Assembly (NCBI GenBank): GCA_033030425.1
Contig: JAUFSD010000020.1
Location: 372,001-436,000, forward strand
Reading direction: 5' to 3'
Origin: Verpa conica
Lineage: Eukaryota > Ascomycota > Pezizomycetes > Pezizales > Morchellaceae
Length of the DNA stretch: 64,000 nucleotides
The stretch's first letter is position 1; the number at the start of each line of letters is the position of its first letter. Shown piece after piece: positions 36,153 to 47,380 of the stretch. The position numbers and the translations under genes are program-made. Under the pieces are notes generated by a model. It was not told where the DNA came from and did not search any database. It saw nothing but the letters and a program-made list of their open reading frames with translations.

Positions 36153-38484
36153 CACAAAAAGATAAGGTTTACACTGATTCAAATTGGGGTCCCCTCTGGG
36201 GCTCATGGGCAAAGATGACTGAGCACTCCTTCAAGTCTCTGCCCTCGACCTGAGACCCTAACCCTCGAACACGTGAGAGTCAATGATGAAAAGGTATTTA
36301 TTTTATTTTCATTTTCTACGAGATACGAGTGACGACCTGTGACTAGACCGACCTGCGAAGATGACTGATGCACAACCCCGTCGGCAAAAGATACGTACAT
36401 ACCGGTGGAATTGGCCCGGTAGACATAAGTCACTCTGAAGGACGATATCAACCAGCTATCGGGAATCTCGGGAGTGTAACAAGGAATTCCCGATACCGAT
36501 ACCTCCGGCTATTACCCTAGGGCACTTTACCACTTTATCAAATGGGGAACGGTAGTGGGGCCTGTCCGAAATTTTTCACAGCACTTGCAGAATCACCCAT
36601 TCACATCCATGTGTTCATCTGACCTCAACTGGTAGTACCGTCACGATATTTATTCCCCGAACTGTCTTCTATACCTGGACTAATCCTTTTGTCGTTAACT
36701 ATGGATCTCCGTTGTTGGTTTGTGTCTATGATTGGATTAAAGAACCGTTTGTACAATGACAAAGATGAAACCAATCACTACCGATATATCAAATGCAACG
36801 GTAGCATGTGTTAGAATCAATACTTCAGGTGTGGCTAAGAGGTTTTAATGTATACACCCCTGTCATCCTTGAGCCAGCATATGGCTAGGGAACCACAATC
36901 TATAAGCTAATTGGAATGGTAATTTTTTGCATTCCGTGTTGAAGCCATCCATTATCTATATCACTCGGTTGTTTTAAGAGGATTTCCCTTGAGAAAGGTA
37001 GAAGAAAGATCTGTTGTTGGTATAGTTTACACCTTCATGACTACCCTCCGATAAAATATATCTAACCTACATAGAATAAAACCAGAAGAAAGACTCCCGA
37101 TACGGTGGTCCTACGTATACCTTAAAGTCACAGCAAACATCATCTCCAGCACCGGAACCGCCGACAGTAACCTTTCTCCCGTCAGGATCTCACGTGACTA
37201 CCCCACTCCGAATAGTAATCAAATATGACTCGTACGCCCCCCACCCATTCCGTCCAAGAATACCCTAGTCTCCCGTGTATCCTTACGAGAAAGTCCAAGG
37301 CAACCCTAACCCTGATGCTCACCCAGTTCAATCAACCCCGCAGCCAGTATCCCCACATTTTAAGCCCTCTTTAATTGTCGCTATAAGATCTGATCCGTCA
37401 ATTGCTACAAATACCGCCACTCTCATTGCTCGCCGAGGTTCCGGAAGCCCTACAATAGCTATCCGGGGGTGGGGGTGGGCTGTGTAACCCGTATTCTTTC
37501 AAGTCTAGTAGCGGGGTACTTGTTTATGATCTGTCGTGTTGCTTATGCCAGAGTACCAAAAGATACTATGTGGCGCTCTATGGCCCCACACCAGAATTGT
37601 CTCCTCAATTCTATCGCTGATGAAGGTTGGAATAATATAACTTGGATGCTATTAGGTACCAGTACTAAGGGGTGTTTTCCTAAATCGTTATTATAATCGG
37701 TAAGTAGCAAACCATTTATAACAATTAAATAAAATAATCATATAGGATCTTTCTATAGGCGATGGTGTGTTTATTGCACCATCTGCTTGATCAAGCATCT
37801 CGTTTAACGGGTTCCGGAGCATCCGTAAAAAAACAAGTTCGGACTATATAGCAGTGGCTGATATGATGAGAGAGTTTAGTCCGATCCACATATCATATCC
37901 AGATGAGTGATAGCTCTCATTAACGTTGCTTTTTTTCCCCCAAAAACACCCGAGTGAATGCTCGCCTACCGAACCCGCTGACAGGTCTAGTTGAAAACTA
38001 GACCAGACCCCGCGATGCAGTCGTGCGAATGACAACAACAATTCGGCTACAACCGAATCGCAAGCAACCAAACAGTGGGTGCAATTCTCCGCGCGGCGCA
38101 TGTAATAAGCTACACATGGCATGATGATTTCGTCGACTTCGCCTAGGAGAGCCGGTATGGTACCCGGTTGGTGGGGTTTTTCGCTTCTTTTTTGGTTTCC
38201 CCCCCCCACTGATTACATCCCGGTTGGTGGGACGCATGCACCTCACTGTAGTCTATATCAGAATTCGTATCAAAGACTGATATTCACAGTCAGTACCATA
38301 TCCCACGATTTGGAATTCCACGATTTAGAATTCTCCTCCCGGTTCCCAAACCGCTATAAGGAGGCGCCTCTCCCGACTGAAAGTAAGAAGTTCTATTAAC
38401 CACCTTCACCAAATACCACTCCCGTGAGCCAGCTTCTACAGACTTCTCTCTCTCAAACCTTCAACAAACTCCCCCCAAGACAAA
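36153..38484. other. Gene-free stretch
   Basis: No supported gene. Near its right end there are direct repeats just upstream of the next gene: CCCGGTTGGTGGG at about 38,160 and 38,219, and CCACGATTTGGAATTC / CCACGATTTAGAATTC at about 38,302-38,333. They may be part of that gene's promoter. Confidence 0.4.
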
Positions 38485-39201
38485 ATGTCCGTCTCACCCC
38501 TCGTCAGAGCCTGGTCAACCGAGAACATTCCCGTCGGCAGTGCGGCCGCAGCCAGAGTACCCAAACCAAACGACCCCGAGTTCAACAACTGGCTACTAAC
38601 CACCCTCCTGTTCTACCGGTGGTCCATCCACACACTCGGAGTCTGCCTCAACCACCTCCCACCCACCGAAACGCGTCTCCCGAACAAAGCCTTCGAGCCA
38701 CTCTACGAGCTCGTCAGAAGCATGATCGGAACCGTCCACAAAGTAGCAGAACAGCGCGGAATCACAGTGCCCCCCTACACCGAGGTTCCCGCAGACTGGA
38801 AAGACGAGGCCGCGATCACTACAGACACGGTTCGGGGGGAGTTGTTGCCCCATGTGTCGGGGCCTATTGCGAAAGTTATTGAGTTCTGGACGGCGTTGGA
38901 TCGTTCCCGCGAGCAGTATCATTGGTCGACGTTTGTGGCGCAGATTGCGGTCGGGGTGCCGATATATATGGATGCGATGGTCAAGGCGGGGAAACGAGCG
39001 GGTATGGCGGAGGATGAGACGTTGGTGCCGTATATGGATACGATGGAGGATGAGAATCTTAGGAAGTGTATTGATGTTATTGGGGAGGAGGTCATGCGAA
39101 TTAGAGCCGATGCGGCGGAGACGGGGTGGAGGGAGGATGAGGCGAAGAGAACCGTTATTGAGAACCGCAAGGCGTGGGTAGGGTTTTGGGGATCGGACTA
39201 G
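38485..39201 (+). CDS. Hypothetical protein (238 aa, single exon)
   Basis: An uninterrupted frame with ATG in a good context (GACAAAATGTCC) and stop TAG at 39,199. Predicted text is mostly helical (NNWLLTTLLFYRWSIHTLG, FEPLYELVRSMIGTVHK, AKVIEFWTALDR, FVAQIAVGVPIYMDAMVK, LRKCIDVIGEEVMRIRADA). I know no family for it. No signal peptide or clear transmembrane helix. The first half (to about 38,830) is C-rich on the coding strand (ACC, CTC, CCC codons). The second half is abruptly G-rich (GTG, GGG, GAG codons), so strand composition flips mid-gene. The C-rich leader continues into the 5' flank (38,440-38,480). The gene looks intact. Function unknown. Confidence 0.75.
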   Translation: MSVSPLVRAWSTENIPVGSAAAARVPKPNDPEFNNWLLTTLLFYRWSIHTLGVCLNHLPPTETRLPNKAFEPLYELVRSMIGTVHKVAEQRGITVPPYTEVPADWKDEAAITTDTVRGELLPHVSGPIAKVIEFWTALDRSREQYHWSTFVAQIAVGVPIYMDAMVKAGKRAGMAEDETLVPYMDTMEDENLRKCIDVIGEEVMRIRADAAETGWREDEAKRTVIENRKAWVGFWGSD

Positions 39202-40719
39202 AGACTTCTAACCCGGAATACAGTGTTCTTTATGGATATTTAAGGATTGTGTTTGGAGGTGCGGGTATCGTAGTTGTCCTGTAGTTAAGCAAGAATTTAT
39301 CTCTACATCACTTGTGAATGTTCGTGTGTGGCTTTGAGTGTTTATATCGTAGACCCCCGCGACTAGAATAACCGACATGTTAGTAGCAATTCTATCTCTC
39401 CTATATGGGACTGAGAGTACCGGATGAGCTACAAAACCAGAATATAGAGTCTCGAGTTTAATAATTTTCCCAGGACGGGGCCCTCCCGGGACTAGTATAA
39501 ATAGGCGAGGTAAACCGACAAGATACCCCACATCAGACAGATAAAACTTATTCGAAGAGACAATGCAAGACTCCGCTTGATTTTGGATCTGCTATATCGA
39601 TCGTTTTTGCACTCGTATCGCCCATATACGCACCTAGTGAGTGATCTTGGTTACGAGGTAAGATTTAGTGGGATATGGCCCATTGCTTTACCGGGGTTGA
39701 TCGGTTACTATCTTATCGGATCTTATCTTATCTTATACCATCTGACCGTCACGTGCGCACCTGCAGTGCAATACCCAGGCCGAGTCCTGCGGCTAATCTC
39801 TTGGCTGCCGGTCACATGACGGACATTAGACCTACCAACATAAGTAGTACTTTTATTGGTATGGCTTTGACGATCGGCGGTGGGGGCCTCGTTGTAGTCT
39901 CTAACTCCCTTAAAGTCATGGCTCCTGGATTGGTGTGGTCAACGAAAGAATACTCACATTAACGGTGTATGATACCGGGAGTCTTTAATCAGGGGATGAT
40001 AGATGGAACGATTGAATAAAATGTCCAAATCCTATACATTTATAATAACATCACTCTTCAAGAGAATTATCTACCAGGAAATCACATAGCCGCTCCTGAT
40101 AAATTAATTTATAATATTGCATACATGCATTATTGCCCAAATATGCCTGATGAAACCTAACCCTGATTCAAGGGTGTCACATCTCTGGTACACGCCTAAT
40201 ACGGAGGGGTTCACAGTACGGTGTATGGTCTGCTACAATCGTGCGAGTCGGTTGCGGCCGGTACCTTTGTGACTTCTGCATTACTATGGTTAGTGGTGAT
40301 AGTGACCCCTCCCCCATGACGTACCAAATGCATGATTGGCAACCAAGTGGGTAATAATTCCCGCGCAAATAATTGGCAAGGCCTAATATTCTCCCAATTT
40401 GATTATAGATGAAGTCCGGAGATACTAATCATTCTCAAGATTAATTTGGAGTATATTATGTTGATTGATCTCGTTGCCACATACTTCGGGGGTGTCAGGC
40501 TGCTGTGATCACCGACTACACAACTACATAAGGGGGCGGAGTAACACTCCTAGCCTACTAGGCTCCTGCAGGTGAGCCCTGGCTTATATGAGAGAGTGAC
40601 AAGGGCCGATTTGGGGATCCTAGAACATAGAGAAACACTAGCGCTACTTGCAAGATGGATATCGTGTTCAATTACAAGGTCCGACCATCGGCAGCCAGGG
40701 TTAATACATGATGTGCGTA
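39202..40719. other. Gene-free stretch
   Basis: No supported gene. A TATAAATA box at about 39,495 faces right, but the frame after it (39,577-39,819) has no recognisable content. A (CTTAT)n-like run lies at 39,710-39,735. Confidence 0.45.
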
Positions 40720-40940
40720 CTCGCGCGTTAATTAATAACTCGGAACTTTTATAACTATAACATCAAAACACCATCAAAAACCCCTAGTAAATAGGCTACA
40801 GATATAGTTAAGGCTAGTTAAAATTCATTTGAAGTACAGATTAAAATGCTATAAATTCCCACTAGCTTTCTTGTTGTCATTACACCACTATGCACATTTT
40901 GGTGGTTGTAACCATTCCGAGTTATTAATTAATGCGCGAG
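40720..40940. mobile_element. 221-bp MITE with TA target duplication
   Basis: The ends are terminal inverted repeats of about 26 bp: CTCGCGCGTTAATTAATAAC at the left, and at the right the reverse complement of CTCGCGCATTAATTAATAAC. Both continue with TCGGAA. The element is flanked by TA on both sides (GTA|CTCGCG and CGCGAG|TAG), as expected for a Tc1/mariner-type insertion. The interior is AT-rich and non-coding. Confidence 0.8.
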
Positions 40941-40952
40941 TAGTTTGTAACC

Positions 40953-41020
40953 AAAAAAGAAAAAGAAGAAAAAAAAAGTTTCACCCTGTATCAATACAAG
41001 GGTGAATCTCTTTTTTTCTA
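40953..41020. other. Hairpin flanked by A-tract and T-tract
   Basis: TTCACCCT (40,980-40,987) pairs with AGGGTGAA (40,999-41,006), extended by GTAT/ATAC with one unpaired A. An A/G-rich tract precedes it and a CT7 tract follows, so the fold can extend on both sides. No gene ends nearby, so I do not call it a terminator. Confidence 0.4.
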
Positions 41021-42413
41021 TCTCCTTGCTGTTCCAGAGCTTGTCAAACATATAAACCCCCGGTCACAGCGGGTCAAATCTCATAAGTTGGTACGGTATA
41101 GGTATGTACCATGATAACCTCAAGTTCCATGGTTGTAGAGACAAGGCGTAGGGCAGTGACTTGAATATATTTAGATTAATGTAATGAACCCGCCCCAAAT
41201 AGTGGGGGGCTTTAGGACAAGGCAGGAAACGTGGAGATCGCCGAAAGATAGCCCTCACTTTGTGGGTACAGCCATAGAAGTATCTCTCGGGGAGTTTCAG
41301 AGATTAAGGAGTTTTACTTTATACGAGTATTCCTAACGGGGGAGTCCGTCCGTCCTAATCCTGAGACCCCACGCCTGTAGCTTTGTAGTCCGTCCTTTCC
41401 CCTGTTATAAATGCCCTTGGGCCCAAAGCATGAGGACCCGGACTACATGAGGCCCACAGGCCGCCAAGGTAGTAGGGTTAGTGCTTTAAGACTAATATTT
41501 TACTCTATTAATGCCTTGTTTTGTGAAAATTACCTATTTAGATATGGGGGGGTATAACAAAAACAACTTGGCATGATTTATAGGGCCCTGAAGGGCCCTA
41601 TGGTCACTGTAGGCCGGGAAAACCATGCCCCGGACGGTTGGGGGAACTGAATTCTCTTTGCACTAATGGTTGTTTCGTCTTGATTCAGGGTACGAAAATT
41701 TGCACTTTCCAATACTCAGAATTAGGAATATGTTTTGCACTTCGCACTACGCACAGCTACATTTCAGGTACTATGTCCGTGCAGGGTTCTCCTATTTTCT
41801 GGCAAGACACAACAGGTAGGCGCACAGGCTAGGCTTGGTTAGGGGCTGATGGCTTCTTAGTAAATATGCCATCGCCGAATGACAATAGACCCCTGGGTGA
41901 AATCAACGATATGCAGCACTCATAATCCTTGGAGGTCCTTTGCTAATGAATTCCGCTTAGATTTAGCTATACCGTGAGATATTCTACATATAACAAAGAG
42001 ACCTGGTCCATTACGTAGCCGCGCGCCTACTTAACTCACGTAGGTATATGCACACGAATAAAACATGCCGCACTGTTTCGCTGCATGTCTTGCAGAGATA
42101 CACTATGATTTAGATGCTGCTAGACACTCAGCCACAGTAGCCCGGTTGTGTGCCCTTTATCGGATACCATACCGGTCCAACTTAAGCCATATGTAATATA
42201 TACATTACTTCAACGGTGTACAAGTACCACCTTGCGATTTCAAAACCATATCTTCAATGCTCCCGATGCTAAAGATATCCCGGGATGATACCATCTTCAT
42301 TCAGCGCTGGCTCCCCCGTGGTGCGCACCTGGCGTCCTTGTTCTCTCCGGATGCCTTTCTTTATTACCTCCGCAGCTCTTTGCACCATTTCCTCCATAGC
42401 TGTTTAGACCATT
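41021..42413. other. Stretch without a supportable gene
   Basis: No gene seen. At 41,340-41,635 there are GTCCGTCC, CCCCTGTTATAAATGCCC, a GGGCCCTGAAGGGCCC palindrome and GGACGGTT words. They resemble the composition of the hAT-like element at 46,582 but do not align well enough to call a copy. Confidence 0.35.
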
Positions 42414-44351
42414 ATGAGGGGCTGTTCTACCGATGGCTGTCATATCTTCGGCACAATCTCTACGAAAACCCTCTCTCGTACAACAGCATTGGTGTACAAC
42501 TTACTTCCGACTGCTCTCGGTGTAGGTCTCGGCCTCCTGTGGGCGGTTCCGCATCATGATCTTATGCGACTTGAACCATATTTCCAAATGCGCACAACCG
42601 GCGGTACCTCAGTGCAAGCACTATTTCTTCAATATCCATACACTTTCCCACTTTGGACTCCATTCGTAGCTGGCAAGAGAAGGTTGGCATCACCCCCATC
42701 TTCATACACAATAGCTGACCAACAGACATTATTCGGTCCTACTCTCATCGTGCATCTACCTCCTGATGTCGTTCGTCGCCACACCACTCATTTCCGGAAT
42801 CTTCGACAACACTCTTCTCTGGAAACAAATTAGAGGAGACGCGACATGGAATGTATTACACCCACTAGACTCGAGGTCACATTCTTTGTCAGATTTCGCC
42901 TACGTTGCTTACTCTTACTCTTGGCTTGGGCGACAATTGCCCCCGTTGACAACACAGTCTAATGCCTTTCTGCCGGTGGTAGATAGTGCCAGAATATGTT
43001 CTGGAAACGAAACGTGGAGCGCAGTGACTACACTTCTCAACGCAGAGCTCCTATGCCAGCCAGCAGGAATTAACTTTTCGCCCTGGGATATGAGTGGTGT
43101 TAGTGGGAACATAACCTCGCCCAACCAAAGAACTGGTATGCAGTTCTGCGGTTATAACAGCACGCAGACTCCATGCGATATTGATACAAACTTCATGACG
43201 CCCTGGACTGCGCTGGTTGGTATGAAATCCATTCCCGAAACCTATTACATTGGTTGGGCGCGTGGTGCCGATCTCGCCCTAGATTTGGGTCCAGACTTAC
43301 ATAGGGCGCCTCAAGAGATGATCGGGTGTCCTTTAGTCCTTCTTTTTACCAGCAGGAAGTGAATGCAACATTTGTAGCGGGTTCGGGAAAAGTTCTGAGC
43401 GTAGATCGTGTCGGTGTACGCACACTCCTCAAGCCACCGTTAATTCTTTTTAAATGTTATGAGGGGAGGTTCATTAAGTTTCCCTATACCACAACAATTT
43501 CTTAATAATATGGATACCCCTGTTGGACTGGGCTTCATGCCCTCACAGTTACCCAATACCATGGCACAGATGGAGTGGCGTCTTCGTTCATGTCCCGAAA
43601 AAATACCTAATCTCATGGTACCGCCGTTTTGGGCATGTTCAGCTGCCGTGCACATATTTGGGATGGAGCAGCCCACGACATCCGCTATATATAACGAGAC
43701 ATGGGATACACTCCCAGAGTTACTGGACTCGGACACGTTGATAGCCAGATATAACAACGCCTTCAAGCCCCTATTTGCATTTTGGGTGTCTATTGATATG
43801 GTGGATATTGATGCGGCAGAACCTATTCGTGTTACACGTCGCGTGTCGGGAAGAGGATTTGCTGTCAATAAGGCGTGAGCACGCGGCGTGCAAGGCACTT
43901 TGGTTGTAGTCGCAGCCATGGTGGTGGTGCTTGGTACGATTGTTAGTAGGAGGAGCTGTGAACTAGACGGGGAGCCGAATAGTCTCGGGGAGGGACTAAG
44001 CTTGCTATCGGTAAGCAAAGACTTGAGCTCGGATATGCAAGGTGCAGAGTTTCATAAGCCGGAGGAACTCCGACGAATGATGGACCAGCGCGGCAGACGG
44101 TATAGACTAAAGCGAATAAGAGGAAAAGGTCCAAGAGTCCATGTAACCAAATTATCTGAGTGCTTGCAACGGAACACGGGGGCTAACAATAACCGCTGGG
44201 CACCCCGTAAACCGGTAAATACCAGAAAATTCGGTGCACAGGAGTTGATCGATGTACAAGAAGCTATACAACTGCTTTCACCTGAGTCAAAAAACTCTCG
44301 ATCATGGGCAGATATTAATTTTCGGTGTGCATTGAAGATAATTGTAGTCCA

Positions 44352-44600
44352 TTCAGTGAACGCTGCTTATCCAGGAACTTTCTCTGGTAGACTGGTTCAC
44401 TGGGGAACGTTCCTGAATAGACTGAACCGTTCATTCTAGTCAATTGGGGAACGTCGCTTATCCAGGAACGTTCCTGGATGGACCGGTCTGTCAGGGAGCA
44501 GAATTCTATGCCGTATAAGGGCCAGTCCATTCAAGAACAACCCAGTCCATTCAAGAACAACCCAGTCCATTCAGGAACACTGCCAGTCTATTCAAAAAGA
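44352..44600. repeat. GGAACGTTCC repeat family, copy 3
   Basis: Contains GGGGAACGTTCCTGAATAG, the perfect palindrome ATCCAGGAACGTTCCTGGAT at 44,460-44,479, and at the right end a tandem run of CCAGTCCATTCAAGAACAAC units (44,522-44,600, three to four copies). It sits inside the DUF3433 pseudogene. Confidence 0.75.
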
Positions 44601-44883
44601 AATATATCTATATTTGCATATACTGGCACCATAGGCTAGACGATCTATGTAATGATTTATGAGATATTTTTCCTCTATATATACAGCAATTCAGGTATGG
44701 TTTGCTGCTGCCTAAAAGTCCCTCCACTGCAGGGTTCACACATGCAGTAGCCCTTAGTAGGTATGATATATAGTAAGAGATGCATAGTATATGGTTGGAG
44801 AATAATAAGATAGTACTGACACCTTCAGACACTCTACAACTGCCCCCCATACAAAATTCTATAGATTGTGGTTGTATCTCCGA

Positions 44884-44966
44884 TATAATAAACCGTTCGC
44901 TGGTGGACCGGTCGATTCAGGAACGTTCCTGGATAATGGGCGTTCCCCCAATGGACTAGAACACCA
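44884..44966. repeat. GGAACGTTCC repeat family, copy 4
   Basis: GTGGACCGGTCGATTCAGG precedes GGAACGTTCCTGGATAATG. GGGCGTTCCCCCAATGGACT follows, matching the right side of the copy at 33,936-34,105. With copy 3 it brackets about 280 bp of unrelated AT-rich DNA. Confidence 0.7.
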
Positions 44967-45477
44967 ACATGTAGCTTTACGCAGATAGTGTCCTCCTGAT
45001 GGGGAAACAAGCCATGAGTCCAACGCCCATCAAGGCCTCTATAGTGATAGAGTCAGCGTAAGTACCGTTACATTCATCATCGGAGTGGTTATACTTGTTC
45101 TCATCATGGGGGTGCTAGTGGTACTCCACTGGTTTCAAACGCCACCGGTTTATGATCACCTTCCAACTTCTCTTGTCGGGATGTACGCCCTGCTGTACGC
45201 AAGTAGTGGCAAGGAATTTGTGATGTCTAGGAGAGATGACCCGCACGAGTGGGCGGAAGTGATGGGAAAGCTTGATGGGAGATATACGTATGGTGCGCTA
45301 AAAAGTAAGAGCTGGAAAAGGTATATTGGTGCTTACGAGGTAGAGAAGTACCTCATGGAATGAACAAGAGAGTTAAGCATGCATATATGGAGCCCTGCGG
45401 CTAAGAAATTCAGACCTACTTTCCATAATCTAAGCCCACAATCAATCATATTGCTAGGGCTACAGGGCTGGTGTATT

Positions 45478-45550
45478 TGGGGAACGTTGCTTAACAGGGC
45501 GCCTCCCCGGACAGACCAGCCCACCAAAGTACCTTCCTAAATAGGCATTC
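45478..45550. repeat. GGAACGTTCC repeat family, diverged copy 5
   Basis: Only partial words remain: TTTGGGGAACGTTGCTTAAC, then GACAGACCAGCCCACC and CCTAAATAGGCATTC. The palindromic core is lost. Confidence 0.45.
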
Positions 45551-45726
45551 AATAGGAGGGGCACCAATGTCTTCTCAGCGAAATGACCAACGACGTTTCT
45601 TAGTTTTAGCTACCTTAACAGGACCCACCTATGGTACTAGTGAGACGATTGTACCCGATTATTAAGTGTAGAAGATAGAAAGCTCGATAGTCAATTACTG
45701 CCCTAGGGGCGTACTCCTACTTCTAT

Positions 45727-46520
45727 ATAACGTATCTGACGGGGAAGTGGAACACGACCGGGTAATGAAACACTAATTACATACAAAATAGTCAATTTGG
45801 CCACCTTCTATCTCCCACACCAGTCAGTTATTTATACTAATAAAAATAGTTCCAAGAAGATAGCCTCTTCCCAAGCCATTCATGAGATTTATAGTGATAG
45901 GTACAGTGTTTAATGGGGGCTACAAAGTGCCCAAGTTAGAGAATTTATAGAACTGACCACTACCATAATTTTGCCATCCCAACTACTCATATACACCTAT
46001 AAATATAGAGGCAGTCTTTCTACAAGGCATACAATCTATTATAGATATTATATATATTAATGACCACTTATAGGTATTTGTAGTTACAATGAAGGGGATG
46101 TAAGTAAGGGTATATACATTTTATATTGTAGTCTCCACTATCAAGCTTTATATGTCTAGTTTAATTAATGATACTAAGCGAAGCCAGAGACTACTCTATA
46201 CAGTATTCTAGCTTTGTACACTAATTGGTTAAATCTCTATGTGATCTGGGTAAAATCTCCATACAAAAACTACAGGCTTGGCAATATTTTATATGGGTTA
46301 AACTACCACTCATGGAATTACTATTTTATATCCATCCCAAATACAGCTCTGTGGCTCCTGAATGGAGAGATAGATTCATGAATAGATAACTCTCTAATAC
46401 TAGAATTATTCACATAATTATTAAACTCTATGGGAGATAGAAGATAGTCAAAATGACTATTTGTATGTAATTAGTGTTTCATTACCCGGTCGTGTTACAC
46501 TTCACGGTCACATACGTTAT
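45727..46520. mobile_element. TIR element (~794 bp)
   Basis: The ends are imperfect inverted repeats of about 85-90 bp. Both begin ATAACGTAT and contain AACACGACCGGGTAATGAAA, CACTAATTACATACAAA and TTCTATCTCCCA. The interior is AT-rich and has no coding frame, so it is non-autonomous. The target duplication was not resolved. It lies about 60 bp left of the hAT-like element. Confidence 0.8.
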
Positions 46521-46581
46521 CCCCCATATCGGGCCGTGGTCGGCCCGCTGTAGAGTTCTCGCCGAATTGACAGGGTGAAGA

Positions 46582-46997
46582 CAGTGTTCGCAACCGTCCG
46601 GGGCCCCCGGTAGGGCCTTATATCGGCCCCGCTGTAACCGTAGGACTGGACGGACTATGAGCTATAGTCCGTCCCGGGCTGCATTCTCCTGGACTACGGG
46701 GGACTATAGGGCCCTGTGGGGCCCTGTGGGCGTTTGCCAAGAGATATTTTGCACCATTCTAGAGATAAAAGCATATAATATCCGCTAGAAATTACTGCCT
46801 AAGCGAGAGTAGGTAGCCATTTTGGGGTAAATAAGCCCTAGCCCTGAGGTCTTGGCGCCCTGTAGGGCCCTATGCAGTCCATAGTCCCCGTTCCTTATGC
46901 CCTGGACCGCCCCGAAGAGAGGCTGGGACGGACTATAGAGCCGTAGGGCGTCCGGTCCCAGCCTCAAGACGGACGGACTGCCCCGTTGCGAACACTG
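46582..46997. mobile_element. hAT-like MITE (416 bp) with 8-bp target duplication
   Basis: It starts CAGTGTTCGCAAC and ends GTTGCGAACACTG. It is flanked on both sides by the same 8 bases, GGTGAAGA (46,574-46,581 and 46,998-47,005). An 8-bp duplication and CAGTG-type ends are the hallmarks of the hAT superfamily. The interior is rich in GTCC/GGAC and GGGCCC words and non-coding, so it needs a transposase in trans. Confidence 0.9.
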
Positions 46998-47380
46998 GGT
47001 GAAGATCCAGACTATTTAGGAAGATCTACAAGATTAAGCCCCTGCAGCAAGTATGAACTAATATTGCCCTTATCTCCATAGAGTTCTGTAGAACCTGTCC
47101 CGAAACAATACTCTCTTGTGTTACCTTCCACCCAAGTCCCTTTTGATAATATTTAACGTAGGCACAGTTGAATATTTAGCTCGGGGAAATAATCCCTACA
47201 ACCCGGCCAAACCCAACATAGGTCGGCCTACTAGGAAGCGTGGCAATTGCTATAACTATTCTGTGGTGCCCGTAGCACTGTCCATTTTTGTTTAGTTCTG
47301 TATATCTTTGAGGGAGAGAAAGACCATAGTAGATACATAGAATCGTCGATTGTTGGATATATTTGAGCTAAACGCCCCTC

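Larger units (their letters stand above)
42414..45363 (+). pseudogene. DUF3433-type membrane protein gene, broken and split by a repeat
   Basis: The first block (42,414-42,682) carries LLWAVPHHDLMRLEPYFQM and LQYPYTFPLWTPFVAGKRR, the hallmark of the DUF3433 family of fungal multi-pass membrane proteins. A 43-nt intron (42,683-42,725) restores phase to HYSVLLSSCIYLLMSFVATP. The frame is then lost between about 43,262 and 43,330, where the next frame resumes as FSPSFYQQEVNATF. It is lost again near 43,450. The block 43,459-43,875 ends at an in-frame TGA (43,876). The same frame then continues for over 140 codons (VVVAAMVVVLG, ELDGEPNSLGEGL, GAEFHKPEELRRMM). After about 44,335 the sequence becomes the GGAACGTTCC repeat. 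At about 44,985 coding-like text returns with a membrane helix (IIGVVILVLIMGVLVVLHWF) and ends at 45,363. The true 5' end is uncertain because a stop precedes ATG 42,414. Confidence 0.7.

Noticed and set aside
41340..41635. Possible second hAT-like MITE
   Set aside because: Shares GTCCGTCC and GGGCCC words with the element at 46,582, but I could not find matching ends or a target duplication.
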